A stretch of 64,000 nt of DNA from VXYL01 sp965199915 (GTDB lineage Bacteria; Pseudomonadota; Gammaproteobacteria; Pseudomonadales; Azotimanducaceae), in assembly GCA_965199915.1 (NCBI GenBank), contig OZ241348.1:4340001-4404000 (forward strand), in the 5' to 3' direction. Below are positions 33,585 through 42,072 of this stretch, piece after piece (the stretch's first letter is position 1; each line of letters starts with the position of its first letter). Below the pieces are notes generated by a model that was not told the DNA's origin, did no database searches, and was given only the letters and a program-made list of their open reading frames with translations. The translations under genes were made by a program, and so were the position numbers.

Positions 33585-35978
33585 TCAGAGCGATGCCGCG
33601 GCGTCGACAGGCCTGCAGAGCCCGTAGCCGCGGAACCGTCCGGCGCCGAGCAACACCGGGCCGCACACCGGCTGATCGAAGATGACAACTGCATGGCTGT
33701 GGCTGCGCCGGCCGCGGTCTGCCTTGCGCGCCAGCCGGGGATACTCCCTCGCATGGGGAACGCCCTCTACCAGTGACACCGGATGCAGTAGGACATCGCG
33801 GGGGCGTGGCAAGCCAATATGGCCGCACATCTCCTTCACACTCTCTGCCGCGCGCTCCCACTTGTCTTTGCCGTCGAAGTGCCGGTTCAGCACCACAGGG
33901 GTCACGCTGGCCCACACGCGGGACGCATTGGTCCAAGTCCAGACGTTGAGATTCGCCGGCGGACGTTCTCGGGTTTCCTGTTCGATGGCGCACTCCAGCC
34001 AGTCGCCGTCGAACAGGCGCAGATCGTCACGCGGCAGACCGGTTTCCGCGTCTGTCAGAAGCGGCCCGAGACATCGGCTGGCCTCCTGTGCCGCCAGCCC
34101 GCGAGGCGGGATCAGAGCCAAGCCCATGACGCGGCCGTCCGCGTGGCGCGAGCCTGTGAAGGCCAGAGGTGCGAGGGCCATGTGCGGCATCGAACTGGCG
34201 CTGCCGTTCGGACGGTGCCCGCTGAACCACTCCGGCGGTGGTTGCACAGGGCACTTGCCCATCAGCAGGCCGCGCAAGGCGGCGGTCAGCTTGAGAGTCG
34301 CCGGCAGTGACGCGCGCCTGCCACTGATCGTGAGGACGACGAAGCGGGAGTCGAAGACGGAATGCGGCGCGGTCGCAGATTCTGATGGCGCAGGTCTGGC
34401 GTAGCCCTGCCACCTGCCGGGGGTCGGCCGCAGGGGCATGGGCGGACTACCGTTCGGGAACCGGTCGTCGAGACGTTCCTTCAGTCTCTTGACGTGTCGC
34501 CTTTGCTCGCGAGGACTTCGCCAGCGACCTCGGAAGCCTCCTTCGCGCACTGCCGCAGCAAGTCGATTTCGTATGGTGTCAGCATCCGGGGAGCGGGCGA
34601 GGTACCGAGCTTCCGATTGAGTAAGGCAATCGAAGGCGTGGCCGAAATGCTCCCGCCACCATTTCTCGAATTCCGGGCCGTGCTTCTGTCGGAGTTCATG
34701 GAGTTGCTCCTCTGATGGATTCAACTTGGCCGAGTAGGGCTTGCCCGTCAACCCGACCGCGCCGACGACTCTGCCGCCCTGCTTCTCTACCCAGCCGCGC
34801 AAGTTCGCCAGTGTACCGCCTTGGCCGATAAAATCATCCACCATCATACATTTGCTACATTTGCGGTCCTTTTCGACTTCGCCGCCGAACGCCGCCTGCC
34901 GGGCGAGCCGGCCGTAGCCACCGGCCCCGGTGTGGCCGACGACGTTGGTCTGCACGATGGCGGTATCGAACGGGGCGCCAAGGCGCTGGCTCAGGAGCTT
35001 CGCCAAGGCAGCTGGTATCGCGTTGAAGCCGTTGCGCTCATAGGCGTGCGCGCTGACTAGCACGGGCTGGTCAGCCTCCACCGCCGCCAGCAGCCGCCGC
35101 ACAGCAGCGATGCCGGCCTCATCCGCCAATGCGTGGACGAGGTTCGTCGCGGCCCCGACATCGCCGCCTTTCGCGGCTGCATACGACGGGTGCCGCTTGG
35201 TCCTCGTTTCATCAGCCAGCAATACGGCATCGGGGAAATCGCGCCAGACAACCCTTGGCGGGGGCTTCATCGCCTTGAGAGCCGCTTGTGCCCGCTCAAG
35301 CTCGTCACGCAGATCGTGATAAGCGATCCAGGCTGCGTGGTTGGAGGTTCGGGCGAGCCGATCGAGACTCCCCGCTGACGGAACCCGCAACCGGTGTTTG
35401 ACGATTCCCTCGGTCGGCACTAAGTTCGCGGCGACCTCACATTCCTGCTCTACCCACGCCTGCACGAAGGATGCCGAATGCCCGACGTGCGTGACCTTGG
35501 TCGACAACCGTTCCAAGGGACCGCGGTGGGCGTCCGACAGCTCTTCCCGCCAGATCAGGCGCACCACGGGACAGGCTGGGATTGCCACGGGGAATCCACG
35601 TGGGTGCCGCACACGATACTCCGGTAGAACGGCCAGCCCCACTTCCTTCAGTCTGTCGTGCTTCTTCTTGAAATCGCCTAGCTTGGATAGGGTCGTCTCG
35701 CTTGGCACCTTGCCGACATAGCTGTCGTTGACAGGCACATAGCTCACAGCGACCGACCGCTGGCTCGCATCGGAGGCCGCGACAGCGGGTGGTGGCAGAG
35801 ACTCCAACCACCGCAGTGCTTCTCCTTCTTCACCGTTGACCCCGGTCTCGAACCATGCCGCTGCCAGCGCCATGAACGCCCTGTCTGGATGCGGCGGCCA
35901 TTCGGCCAGCTCCTTCCGCGCACCGTCAGCGGCGGCCATCGACCACCCGTTCAGGTAGCGGAGACAGAGCGCGAACAT
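33585..35978 (-). CDS. csb2: Type I-G CRISPR Csb2 (Cas5-Cas6) with an embedded phosphoribosyltransferase domain
   Basis: 797 residues in one uninterrupted frame; ATG at 35978 overlaps the csb1 stop by one base. Residues 1-~235 are the N-terminal part of Csb2/GSU0054 (MFALCLRYLNGWSMAAADG; PHPDRAFMALAAAWFETG; YVPVND). Residues ~515-797 are its C-terminal part (PTPGRWQGYARPAP; PPEWFSGHRPNG; GRFRGYGLCRP, the glycine-rich RAMP-like end). In between, residues ~240-485 form a type I phosphoribosyltransferase: DAVLLADETRTKRHPSYAAAKGG, QTNVVGHTGAGGYGRLARQA, then MMVDDFIGQGGTLANLRGW (378-396), the PRPP-binding motif with the two acidic residues, and FDCLTQSEARYL. Normal Csb2 is roughly 500 residues, so the excess equals the insert. 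It is expected to process crRNA and cap Cascade; the PRTase function is unknown. Confidence 0.85.
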   Translation of the reverse strand: MFALCLRYLNGWSMAAADGARKELAEWPPHPDRAFMALAAAWFETGVNGEEGEALRWLESLPPPAVAASDASQRSVAVSYVPVNDSYVGKVPSETTLSKLGDFKKKHDRLKEVGLAVLPEYRVRHPRGFPVAIPACPVVRLIWREELSDAHRGPLERLSTKVTHVGHSASFVQAWVEQECEVAANLVPTEGIVKHRLRVPSAGSLDRLARTSNHAAWIAYHDLRDELERAQAALKAMKPPPRVVWRDFPDAVLLADETRTKRHPSYAAAKGGDVGAATNLVHALADEAGIAAVRRLLAAVEADQPVLVSAHAYERNGFNAIPAALAKLLSQRLGAPFDTAIVQTNVVGHTGAGGYGRLARQAAFGGEVEKDRKCSKCMMVDDFIGQGGTLANLRGWVEKQGGRVVGAVGLTGKPYSAKLNPSEEQLHELRQKHGPEFEKWWREHFGHAFDCLTQSEARYLARSPDADTIRNRLAAAVREGGFRGRWRSPREQRRHVKRLKERLDDRFPNGSPPMPLRPTPGRWQGYARPAPSESATAPHSVFDSRFVVLTISGRRASLPATLKLTAALRGLLMGKCPVQPPPEWFSGHRPNGSASSMPHMALAPLAFTGSRHADGRVMGLALIPPRGLAAQEASRCLGPLLTDAETGLPRDDLRLFDGDWLECAIEQETRERPPANLNVWTWTNASRVWASVTPVVLNRHFDGKDKWERAAESVKEMCGHIGLPRPRDVLLHPVSLVEGVPHAREYPRLARKADRGRRSHSHAVVIFDQPVCGPVLLGAGRFRGYGLCRPVDAAASL
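34540..35262 (-). other. Phosphoribosyltransferase-like domain inside csb2
   Basis: Sub-feature marking the inserted domain (approximate borders, residues ~240-480 of the fusion). The PRPP loop VDDFIGQGGT lies at 34812-34841. A CSKC pair sits just ahead of it. The segment as a whole resembles free-standing bacterial phosphoribosyltransferases that end with a (F)DCLTxSEARYLxR block, so it appears complete rather than a fragment. Base composition does not differ visibly from the flanking csb2 halves. Confidence 0.75.
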
Positions 35979-37180
35979 CAGCTGCCCTCCGCGCTCTCCT
36001 GACTCGCTAATTTCTGGCTGCGGAGAACGAGCTCGACCAGCTCGGGCGAAGGCGTGAGTTCGATCCGATCTTCCCAAGGCAGGCCCGCCTTCGCGGCCGC
36101 ATCGATAGCGTCCGCGAGTAGCTGGAGCGCGGCATCCGGGGAAAGCGCGAACTCGGTTGGAGGGGTGCCGGGCCGATCGATCAACTTCCATGTCGGCTCG
36201 CTCTCGGCGAACAGATGGCAACGCGAGCGGAGGTCCACGTCGCACCGCGCCAGTGTTCCGGCGGCGAGACCCAGCGCGGCCAGTGCGGTGCGTGCCACGA
36301 GGTCCGTTTCGTCATTGGAGTCCGCCGCGTCTTCTGGCGGAAAACGAAGCCGGCGTAGCACCGCCAGCGACAGTACCGTGGTCTGCGTAGCCTTGGAGAT
36401 TGTGAAACCGCCATCGAAGATGGCAGGAGTGACGTTTCCATGACCCGCCTCCGATGGTCTACCCGTCTTCTTGAACCTGCCTTTCCCTTCCTGTTCGTCC
36501 AAAGTCCAGTTGGGAGATTCACCGGTTTGGGCTCGCCGTTCGTACAAGGGCCCAGCGCTAAGCGCAATTTGGGCTGGGTCGATTCGGCTCACCGTCTTGA
36601 CCCCAGGCACCGCGTCGTATCCGACGATTTCCGACACGAGTGCCCGCTGGAACTTTGCGCCAAGGCCGCCACGCCGCCCCGTTGAGTCCCACAGACCGAA
36701 GACTAGTGCCGTGGGACAGAGGCCGAACAAGCCTGTGGCATTGCGTACATCCGCTGAATCAAGGAGCCGGCCCTTATCCGACTCGCGGAACATCTCCCCG
36801 TTCAAGCGGCTGTCACGAAACAGCGCGTCCGCGATCCGGTGCGGTGCCTCAAGGCTGGTCACGGTGAATTGCTTGAGCAACTCTGGCTGATCGAAAGCCG
36901 TTACGATCAGCGGAAGCGTCACCTTGCCGGCCCGATGCGCTTCCAGCAGCGCGAGTTCCATCCTGTTCGCTTGGGATTGTACGGAGTCGAGAAGCACGCA
37001 GGGCTTGGTCTTACCCGTTTGCGGGTCGATGCGTTCCTCCGTGGCGTACTGGCCGCCTTCGTAGGTCGGCGGGAACACCTTGTCGCCGGGGCCACCCGCC
37101 GGTTGGTAGTCGGTTGCGCAGCGAAACGCCGCGGCCGTACCTGCAACGGCTTTGCCCAGCGTGTCTAGGTCAAGCATCAT
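35978..37180 (-). CDS. csb1: Type I-G CRISPR Csb1 (Cas7 backbone subunit)
   Basis: 400 residues from ATG 37180, which has GTGGAG six bases upstream (an in-frame GTG at 37192 is less likely). Recognised by the GSU0053/Csb1 blocks: FPPTYEGGQYATEER, VLLDSVQSQANRMELALLEA, then GLFGLCPTALVFGLWDSTG and LGAKFQRALVSEIVGYD. It is the Cas7-type RAMP protein that coats the crRNA spacer in Cascade. Lies between the Cas8-like gene (33 bases upstream) and csb2 (1-base overlap), all one transcript. Confidence 0.87.
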   Translation of the reverse strand: MMLDLDTLGKAVAGTAAAFRCATDYQPAGGPGDKVFPPTYEGGQYATEERIDPQTGKTKPCVLLDSVQSQANRMELALLEAHRAGKVTLPLIVTAFDQPELLKQFTVTSLEAPHRIADALFRDSRLNGEMFRESDKGRLLDSADVRNATGLFGLCPTALVFGLWDSTGRRGGLGAKFQRALVSEIVGYDAVPGVKTVSRIDPAQIALSAGPLYERRAQTGESPNWTLDEQEGKGRFKKTGRPSEAGHGNVTPAIFDGGFTISKATQTTVLSLAVLRRLRFPPEDAADSNDETDLVARTALAALGLAAGTLARCDVDLRSRCHLFAESEPTWKLIDRPGTPPTEFALSPDAALQLLADAIDAAAKAGLPWEDRIELTPSPELVELVLRSQKLASQESAEGS

Positions 37181-37213
37181 GTGTTTCTCCACTTGGGTCT
37201 CTTTCCGGTGCCC

Positions 37214-38197
37214 TCACAACAGGGGCTGGGCCGGCGCAAAGTTGCTGTAGTACTGGTTCGGCCGTACTCGGCGGGCGCAATAGACCTCTTCAATGCCCTT
37301 GGCACCCAAGGCGCTGCGTGGCAGAGGCTCATCATGCAGTTGCTCCAACGCGACCAAGGATCGTACTGTTTGGATGCTGACTAGCGGGGTCCAAATGGGC
37401 CACACTAAGCCGGTTTCACGTCGTCCGAAGCGGCGGAAGCCCGTCGTATCGGCCCACTTTGCCGTCGCCACCATTGGAAAACACGCCAACGACTCAACGG
37501 CTAGGCAATTGGCCGCCAGCATTGTGTTCGGACCGTCGGCGGAGTTCGACTTGCTCGGATTGCGCCATTGAAGCGCGTAGCGTCGGTCTTCTATGGGGTC
37601 CCAACGCAGAGTATTGCCGGCGTCGTCGGCGTAGTCCCACGTCTGAAACAGCGTGCGGACTACATGGTGATGATCGAGAACCTCGCGATTCGCGCTTGCG
37701 TAGGAGAGCATGCCTCGCCGTGCGGAGTCTCCCGCGCGAACCATCTGGAACTGCGTGCCTTGAAACTCGCCGCTCTTTGGGTCGGGCCGAAAGTCGGTGC
37801 CCAAGGCAGCGAGAAGGTCCGCAGGCCGGCGGTCGGATGCGCGTGCGCTGTGGCGCTGCGTGTTGAGTGCTTCTACGAACTTGCCGCTGGCAAACGGAAA
37901 CTTGTGGGACTCCTTCCCGCCCTCGGTTTCCTTGCCGATCCTGAAGATGTCGTCGGAGTTTTCCTTCAGCCCTTGCAGCACCTGGCTACTGACTTCCTGT
38001 TCGTCGCCTTGGCAGCCGACGAGCAGGGGCCGCCAACTGCCATGTGCGCTACGCCATGCCAATCGGGCTTCCGGTGTGCGCTGATCGAGGACGCACAGTG
38101 TCCCCACGGCAGCCAGAAACCCGAGTGGATTGCTGCCGTCCAGACCGCTCAACAACAAGCCCTGAACGTCGGAGCATCCGACGTCACGCACTGGCAT
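37214..38197 (-). CDS. Type I-G CRISPR Cas8-like subunit
   Basis: 327 residues from ATG 38197, overlapping the cas3 stop by 14 bases. It begins VQGLLLSGLDGSNPLGFLAAVGTLCVLDQ, the NPLGFLAA block that opens the large-subunit/Csb3-like proteins of I-G (former I-U) loci, and contains AANCLAVESLACFPMVATAKW and TGFRRFGRRETGLVWPIW. By position between cas3 and csb1 it should be the Cascade component that contacts the PAM and recruits Cas3. The sequence could equally be filed under csb3, csx17-like or a Cas3-extension family; I cannot separate these by eye. No zinc motif seen. Confidence 0.65.
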   Translation of the reverse strand: MPVRDVGCSDVQGLLLSGLDGSNPLGFLAAVGTLCVLDQRTPEARLAWRSAHGSWRPLLVGCQGDEQEVSSQVLQGLKENSDDIFRIGKETEGGKESHKFPFASGKFVEALNTQRHSARASDRRPADLLAALGTDFRPDPKSGEFQGTQFQMVRAGDSARRGMLSYASANREVLDHHHVVRTLFQTWDYADDAGNTLRWDPIEDRRYALQWRNPSKSNSADGPNTMLAANCLAVESLACFPMVATAKWADTTGFRRFGRRETGLVWPIWTPLVSIQTVRSLVALEQLHDEPLPRSALGAKGIEEVYCARRVRPNQYYSNFAPAQPLL

Positions 38198-41100
38198 CGT
38201 GGTTCTCCTCCCACTCGCTGCGCCGCCAGTCGGCGAGGCGCAGCAGAGCTTCGAGCCAGGCGAGTCCCCACCAACCATAGCGGCGGGTGAGCCGCCAATA
38301 GCGGTCAGCAACGCCGGAGTCGAGCCGTTCCAAACCGGTCGGGCCGGCCCACTGCATCCGGTGACCGCGCAACGTGTATTCCGCCGGTACCGGCGAGTCA
38401 TCGATCACAACGGGTGCGAAGGGGCGGCAGTGGCCGTGGTGGCTGGCCACCAGGTGGAGCACGAGGTCGCGCAATTCGCCATCAGGCAGCAGTGCAGGGG
38501 CCGCTTCGGCCAAGCGCACGGACAAGAGCTCGTGTCTGGTGCCTTGCGGATAGCCCGAAGCGGCGCGAGCGCTCTTCCGAGCGGCCGGCGTCTTCGGCAT
38601 CCCCGCGGACTTGGCCAAGGGCTCGCCGGCGAACCAAGCGGAACCCCCACGCAGCATGGCTTGAAAGCGCGGATCCGCCTTGCCGAGGTCGTGCAGCAGT
38701 CCGGCGCGGGCAATGGCTTCCGTCAAATCATCGGGCAAGCCGCAGGCTTCGGCATGACGGCGAGCGAAACACTCTACGCCGGGGAGATGGGTGCGCAGCG
38801 GCACCGGTTTGCCGTCCTTGTGGGAGATGCCGGATGCGGCCGCGTCGTCCTCGTCGCTGAACAGATTGGCTTCCGGAACGAGCTCATCCACGCGCCGCCG
38901 CCCCGCAAGGACCAGTGAGTGGGAACCGACGATGCGACACTCCCGGCGAAGCTGGCTGGTGGTACGAAACTCCTTCGCCAAATCCCGTGCGGCACACGTA
39001 AGCCAAGCCAACCGCGCTGGCAGTTCATCCTTCGAGAGCTCCAACAGAATCTGACTAACGCTCTCTGCGACTTCGTGCGGGTCGTCGTCGTACTTCTGCG
39101 CAAGGCCGTCCAACAGGGAGTGCGCCGTTGTCTTGGCGGCGAGGGAATCTGGCCATGTCTCCACCAGCGCCGGGTGCAGGCGCAATATGGACTTGGCGCG
39201 GGCTATTCGGTGCGCGGCATCGCCCACATCGAGCGATGCGCGGTCCGACGCTTCTTGGGGAAGATCTCCAAGATCGCGCGGGTCGCCGGGATGGCTGCAC
39301 GGGATCACCACGATGTCGCCGGGGCGGATGGCATTGGGGTCGGCGGTGATGTCCTCCTTGGCGTCCGTTCGGTTGCCCCGCCAGCGGATGATCCGGCGGT
39401 TCACGTCTTGCGCGGCGTCTGGGTCGCTGTTGGGCTCCTCCACGGAAACACCCTCTACGTCCGCGCCAAGGTAGCCCGCATCCTTCCCCCCCAGCCAACG
39501 CTTGAAAAAGGCTGATGGCACAGGCAGCGTCTCGCTGGTGCTTGGCGGACACAGCGTCAAGGATTCGATGTCGACGTCCGCCCGCCAGCAGACCAGCACG
39601 TCCCGGGCGCTCTCCCGCGGTCCGTGCAGAAAGTGCGCCACATCCGGCGTGGGCCGCGGCTCCGGTGCCGTCTGCGCCCAGCAGTCGACGTGCGCGGGCA
39701 GCATCACCAGCGCATCGTTCGACGGGGCGTTGAGCTGGTCGAGCGAGTCCTCGTCCGCCAACATCCGTTCGAGTGGCACGATGCCGAAGTCCACGTTTCC
39801 ATCTTTGCTTTTGCGTTTGTTGAGCCACTGCCAAGTCTCGGCCAGCGCCTTGCCGTACACGGGATCCTCGTCGCCACGCGCAGGCTTCGCTTGGTCGCCG
39901 CGAATCAGAATCTTCGCGCACGCATCCACCGCCCGTCCAGTGCGGTTCAGACGGCCGAATCGCTGTCGCAAAGCGTCAAGGCTGGCGCATTCTGTGACCA
40001 GGCCGTCGAAATCTAGGTCCGCGCCCACCTCGAGCGTTTGCGTTGCCACAACGACAGCGGGCTTTGCCAAACGACGGTCCGCGGATGAGGCGGAGTGCAG
40101 GTGGAGCGCGCGAAGTTTGCCGATCGTTGCATCCTTGTCCACCGGGCGCATCCGACCGGTCAGCAGGACCGCATCAATGTCTTCGTTCTCACGTAACAGC
40201 CGGTAGGTCTCCCGGGCCGTCGCCACTCGGTTGACGAACACTACGACCGCCTGTCGCCCATCGCCTAGCAGGTTCAGAGCGCTTTGCATCAGCTCTGCCG
40301 CGAATGGATCGGGCGCGTCCCGGTCTTTTGGGCTGGAGACGAGGCGTAGCTGCGCCGGCTTGCTGGCCAACTGCCGTCGACCGAGCAGGTGGCTTGGATC
40401 GCGGCCTTCTGCAGAGGTGTCCCTGAACACGTCGTCCGCGCCCGCTGGCGGCGTGGCCGACATCACCACGGGATGGAAGCACCGGCGCAGAGGATCATCC
40501 GCCCATTCGCGGTAGCGGCGGACAGCCTGCAGCGTCTGGAGGAACGGTTGGGCGCAGTGTGCCTCGTCAAGCAGAACAAGGCTGTCGTTGGCGGCGAGCG
40601 CGGCGCAGATCGGCCAAGTGCCGAAGCCGCGCCCGTAGGCGCGGAACAGCAGTCGCGAGCCGAGCTGATCCACCGTCGAGGCGACAACGGCGGGCTGCAG
40701 CGGGCTGCGCAACCATGCTTCGGAGCGATACATGCCGCCCCGAAGGACATGCACGGCGAGGGGTGCTTCCTTGTCGTCGAATCCGCTGGCCGCGCCGTGC
40801 GCGATGCGACGCAAATCGTCAGCCACGTCCTTGAGAATGCCGGCCTTGGCTTGCGCCAGTTTCGCGGCCATGCGGCCAGCGCGATCGTGCGCTTCGTCCA
40901 CGATCACCCGCCGGTCGACGACGAAGAAGATGCGTCGCGGCGCAGTAATCGGTTGCCCGGTGCCGAGCCGCGATGCTTGGGCCGCCAAGGCAAAGACCGC
41001 GATGTCCATGCAGGCGGTCTTACCAGATGCCGTCGGCAGGGCGATAGCCTCGGGCCAAGGGGCCGCAGCGCTTGCGGCCGCTTCCTGCCGGCCGCTCAGC

Positions 41101-41267
41101 GACGCCGACAGAACTCTATTCGCCAGCGCGTCCTGCCACGCAAACGGCGCGTGCCCCCATAGGGCTTGGAAGAAACTGGCGAAGTTTCTCTCGCGCCCGT
41201 TAGGGTGCGCCGTGTCCTTGCTTTCGCGGCAGCGTGGAGTTTGCGAAGCAAACGCGAACGCACCCAC
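38184..41267 (-). CDS. cas3: Type I-G CRISPR Cas3, helicase followed by HD nuclease
   Basis: Up to 1027 residues. Helicase first: LPTASGKTACMD (Walker A, ~78-89), VLLDEAHCAQ (DEAH, 234-237), VVMSATPP (~268-275), QTLEVGADLDFDGLVTE and LRQRFGRLNRTGRAVD. HD domain last: LLHDLGKADPRFQ (His858-Asp859), GTRHELLSVRLAEA and LVASHHGHCRPF. The helicase-HD order is typical of I-G/I-U, reversed from most Cas3. It should unwind and degrade target DNA after Cascade binding. The start is unclear: the only candidate far upstream is GTG 41267, inside a palindromic repeat; the true N-terminus is probably near RNFASFFQALWGHAPFAWQ (residue ~28), using a non-ATG codon. Confidence 0.88.
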   Translation of the reverse strand: MGAFAFASQTPRCRESKDTAHPNGRERNFASFFQALWGHAPFAWQDALANRVLSASLSGRQEAAASAAAPWPEAIALPTASGKTACMDIAVFALAAQASRLGTGQPITAPRRIFFVVDRRVIVDEAHDRAGRMAAKLAQAKAGILKDVADDLRRIAHGAASGFDDKEAPLAVHVLRGGMYRSEAWLRSPLQPAVVASTVDQLGSRLLFRAYGRGFGTWPICAALAANDSLVLLDEAHCAQPFLQTLQAVRRYREWADDPLRRCFHPVVMSATPPAGADDVFRDTSAEGRDPSHLLGRRQLASKPAQLRLVSSPKDRDAPDPFAAELMQSALNLLGDGRQAVVVFVNRVATARETYRLLRENEDIDAVLLTGRMRPVDKDATIGKLRALHLHSASSADRRLAKPAVVVATQTLEVGADLDFDGLVTECASLDALRQRFGRLNRTGRAVDACAKILIRGDQAKPARGDEDPVYGKALAETWQWLNKRKSKDGNVDFGIVPLERMLADEDSLDQLNAPSNDALVMLPAHVDCWAQTAPEPRPTPDVAHFLHGPRESARDVLVCWRADVDIESLTLCPPSTSETLPVPSAFFKRWLGGKDAGYLGADVEGVSVEEPNSDPDAAQDVNRRIIRWRGNRTDAKEDITADPNAIRPGDIVVIPCSHPGDPRDLGDLPQEASDRASLDVGDAAHRIARAKSILRLHPALVETWPDSLAAKTTAHSLLDGLAQKYDDDPHEVAESVSQILLELSKDELPARLAWLTCAARDLAKEFRTTSQLRRECRIVGSHSLVLAGRRRVDELVPEANLFSDEDDAAASGISHKDGKPVPLRTHLPGVECFARRHAEACGLPDDLTEAIARAGLLHDLGKADPRFQAMLRGGSAWFAGEPLAKSAGMPKTPAARKSARAASGYPQGTRHELLSVRLAEAAPALLPDGELRDLVLHLVASHHGHCRPFAPVVIDDSPVPAEYTLRGHRMQWAGPTGLERLDSGVADRYWRLTRRYGWWGLAWLEALLRLADWRRSEWEENHDASA

Positions 41268-41280
41268 TTAGGGCGCGCCG
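41236..41280 (+). repeat. Palindromic repeat family, copy B
   Basis: GGAGTTTGCG-AA-GCAAAC, then CGAACGCACCC and AGGGCGCGCC: the same two-hairpin element as near 45.65 kb, slightly diverged. It spans the 3' end of the coxM-like gene and the nominal 5' end of cas3, so it may act as both a boundary and a transcription end signal. Confidence 0.75.
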
Positions 41281-42056
41281 CAGCGGGCCACCGCCCGTCG
41301 CGCCAGCACGCCGAGCAGGTGCCCGCGGAACTCCGCCGAGGCGTGCAGGTCTGCGTTGAAGTCGCTGTGGTCGATGGCCACGCCGTCCACCGCCCCGGGC
41401 GCGAACTCCGCCGTCAACGCCTCCTCCAGCATGGTCGCCCGGAACGCGCGCGGGCCGGCGCCGGTTACGCCGACGCGCACGGCGTCGCCGTAGCGGGCGA
41501 CCATTACGCCCACCACCGCGTAGCGCGAGGCGGGGTTGGGAAACTTCTCGTAGGCGGCGGCGTCCGGCGCGCGGAACTCCACGGCGGTGACGATTTCGCC
41601 ATCCTGCAACGCGGTTTCGAACAGGCCCGTGAAGAACGCATCGCCGGCGATGGCGCGCTTGTTGGTGTGGACGCGGGCGTCGAGGGCCACCACCGCCGCC
41701 GGATAGTCCGCCGCCGGATCGCTGTTCGCAACCGAGCCGCCGACGGTGCCGCGGTTGCGGACATGGGCATCGCCGATGCGCACCGCCAGCGCCGCCAACG
41801 CGGGCAACCCCGCGCACCCCGCAACTTCGGCGTGGCGCGTCATGCCGCCCACGGTCACTCGGCCATCGTCCACCTTGATGCCGGCCAAGCCGTCGATGGC
41901 CGCGAGGTCGATGACGTCCGAGGGGTTGGCGAGGCGCTGCTTGAGCGTGGGAATGAGCGTCATGCCGCCGGAGAGATAGGCACCGTCGTCCGCGCTCGCC
42001 ATGAGATCGCCGGCCTCCTGCAAGCTGGCCGGTTTGTGGTAGTGGAACGCGTACAT
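41268..42056 (-). CDS. coxM: FAD-binding subunit of a CO-dehydrogenase/xanthine-dehydrogenase-like enzyme
   Basis: 262 residues from ATG 42056. FAD-binding medium-subunit features: MYAFHYHKPASLQEAGDLMA, LSGGMTLIPTLKQRLANPSDVIDL (FAD pyrophosphate loop), and NRGTVGGSVANSDPAADYPAAVVALDA. It passes electrons from the iron-sulfur subunit to FAD and on to the quinone pool. Last gene of the coxG-S-L-M unit, 16 bases after the L subunit. The stop lies inside a palindromic repeat. Confidence 0.86.
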   Translation of the reverse strand: MYAFHYHKPASLQEAGDLMASADDGAYLSGGMTLIPTLKQRLANPSDVIDLAAIDGLAGIKVDDGRVTVGGMTRHAEVAGCAGLPALAALAVRIGDAHVRNRGTVGGSVANSDPAADYPAAVVALDARVHTNKRAIAGDAFFTGLFETALQDGEIVTAVEFRAPDAAAYEKFPNPASRYAVVGVMVARYGDAVRVGVTGAGPRAFRATMLEEALTAEFAPGAVDGVAIDHSDFNADLHASAEFRGHLLGVLARRAVARCGAP

Positions 42057-42072
42057 TTCTAAATCCTCCGCC

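Noticed and set aside
33532..41300. CRISPR array next to the cas genes
   Set aside because: No regularly spaced repeats of 25-40 bases are visible in the flanks or between the genes.
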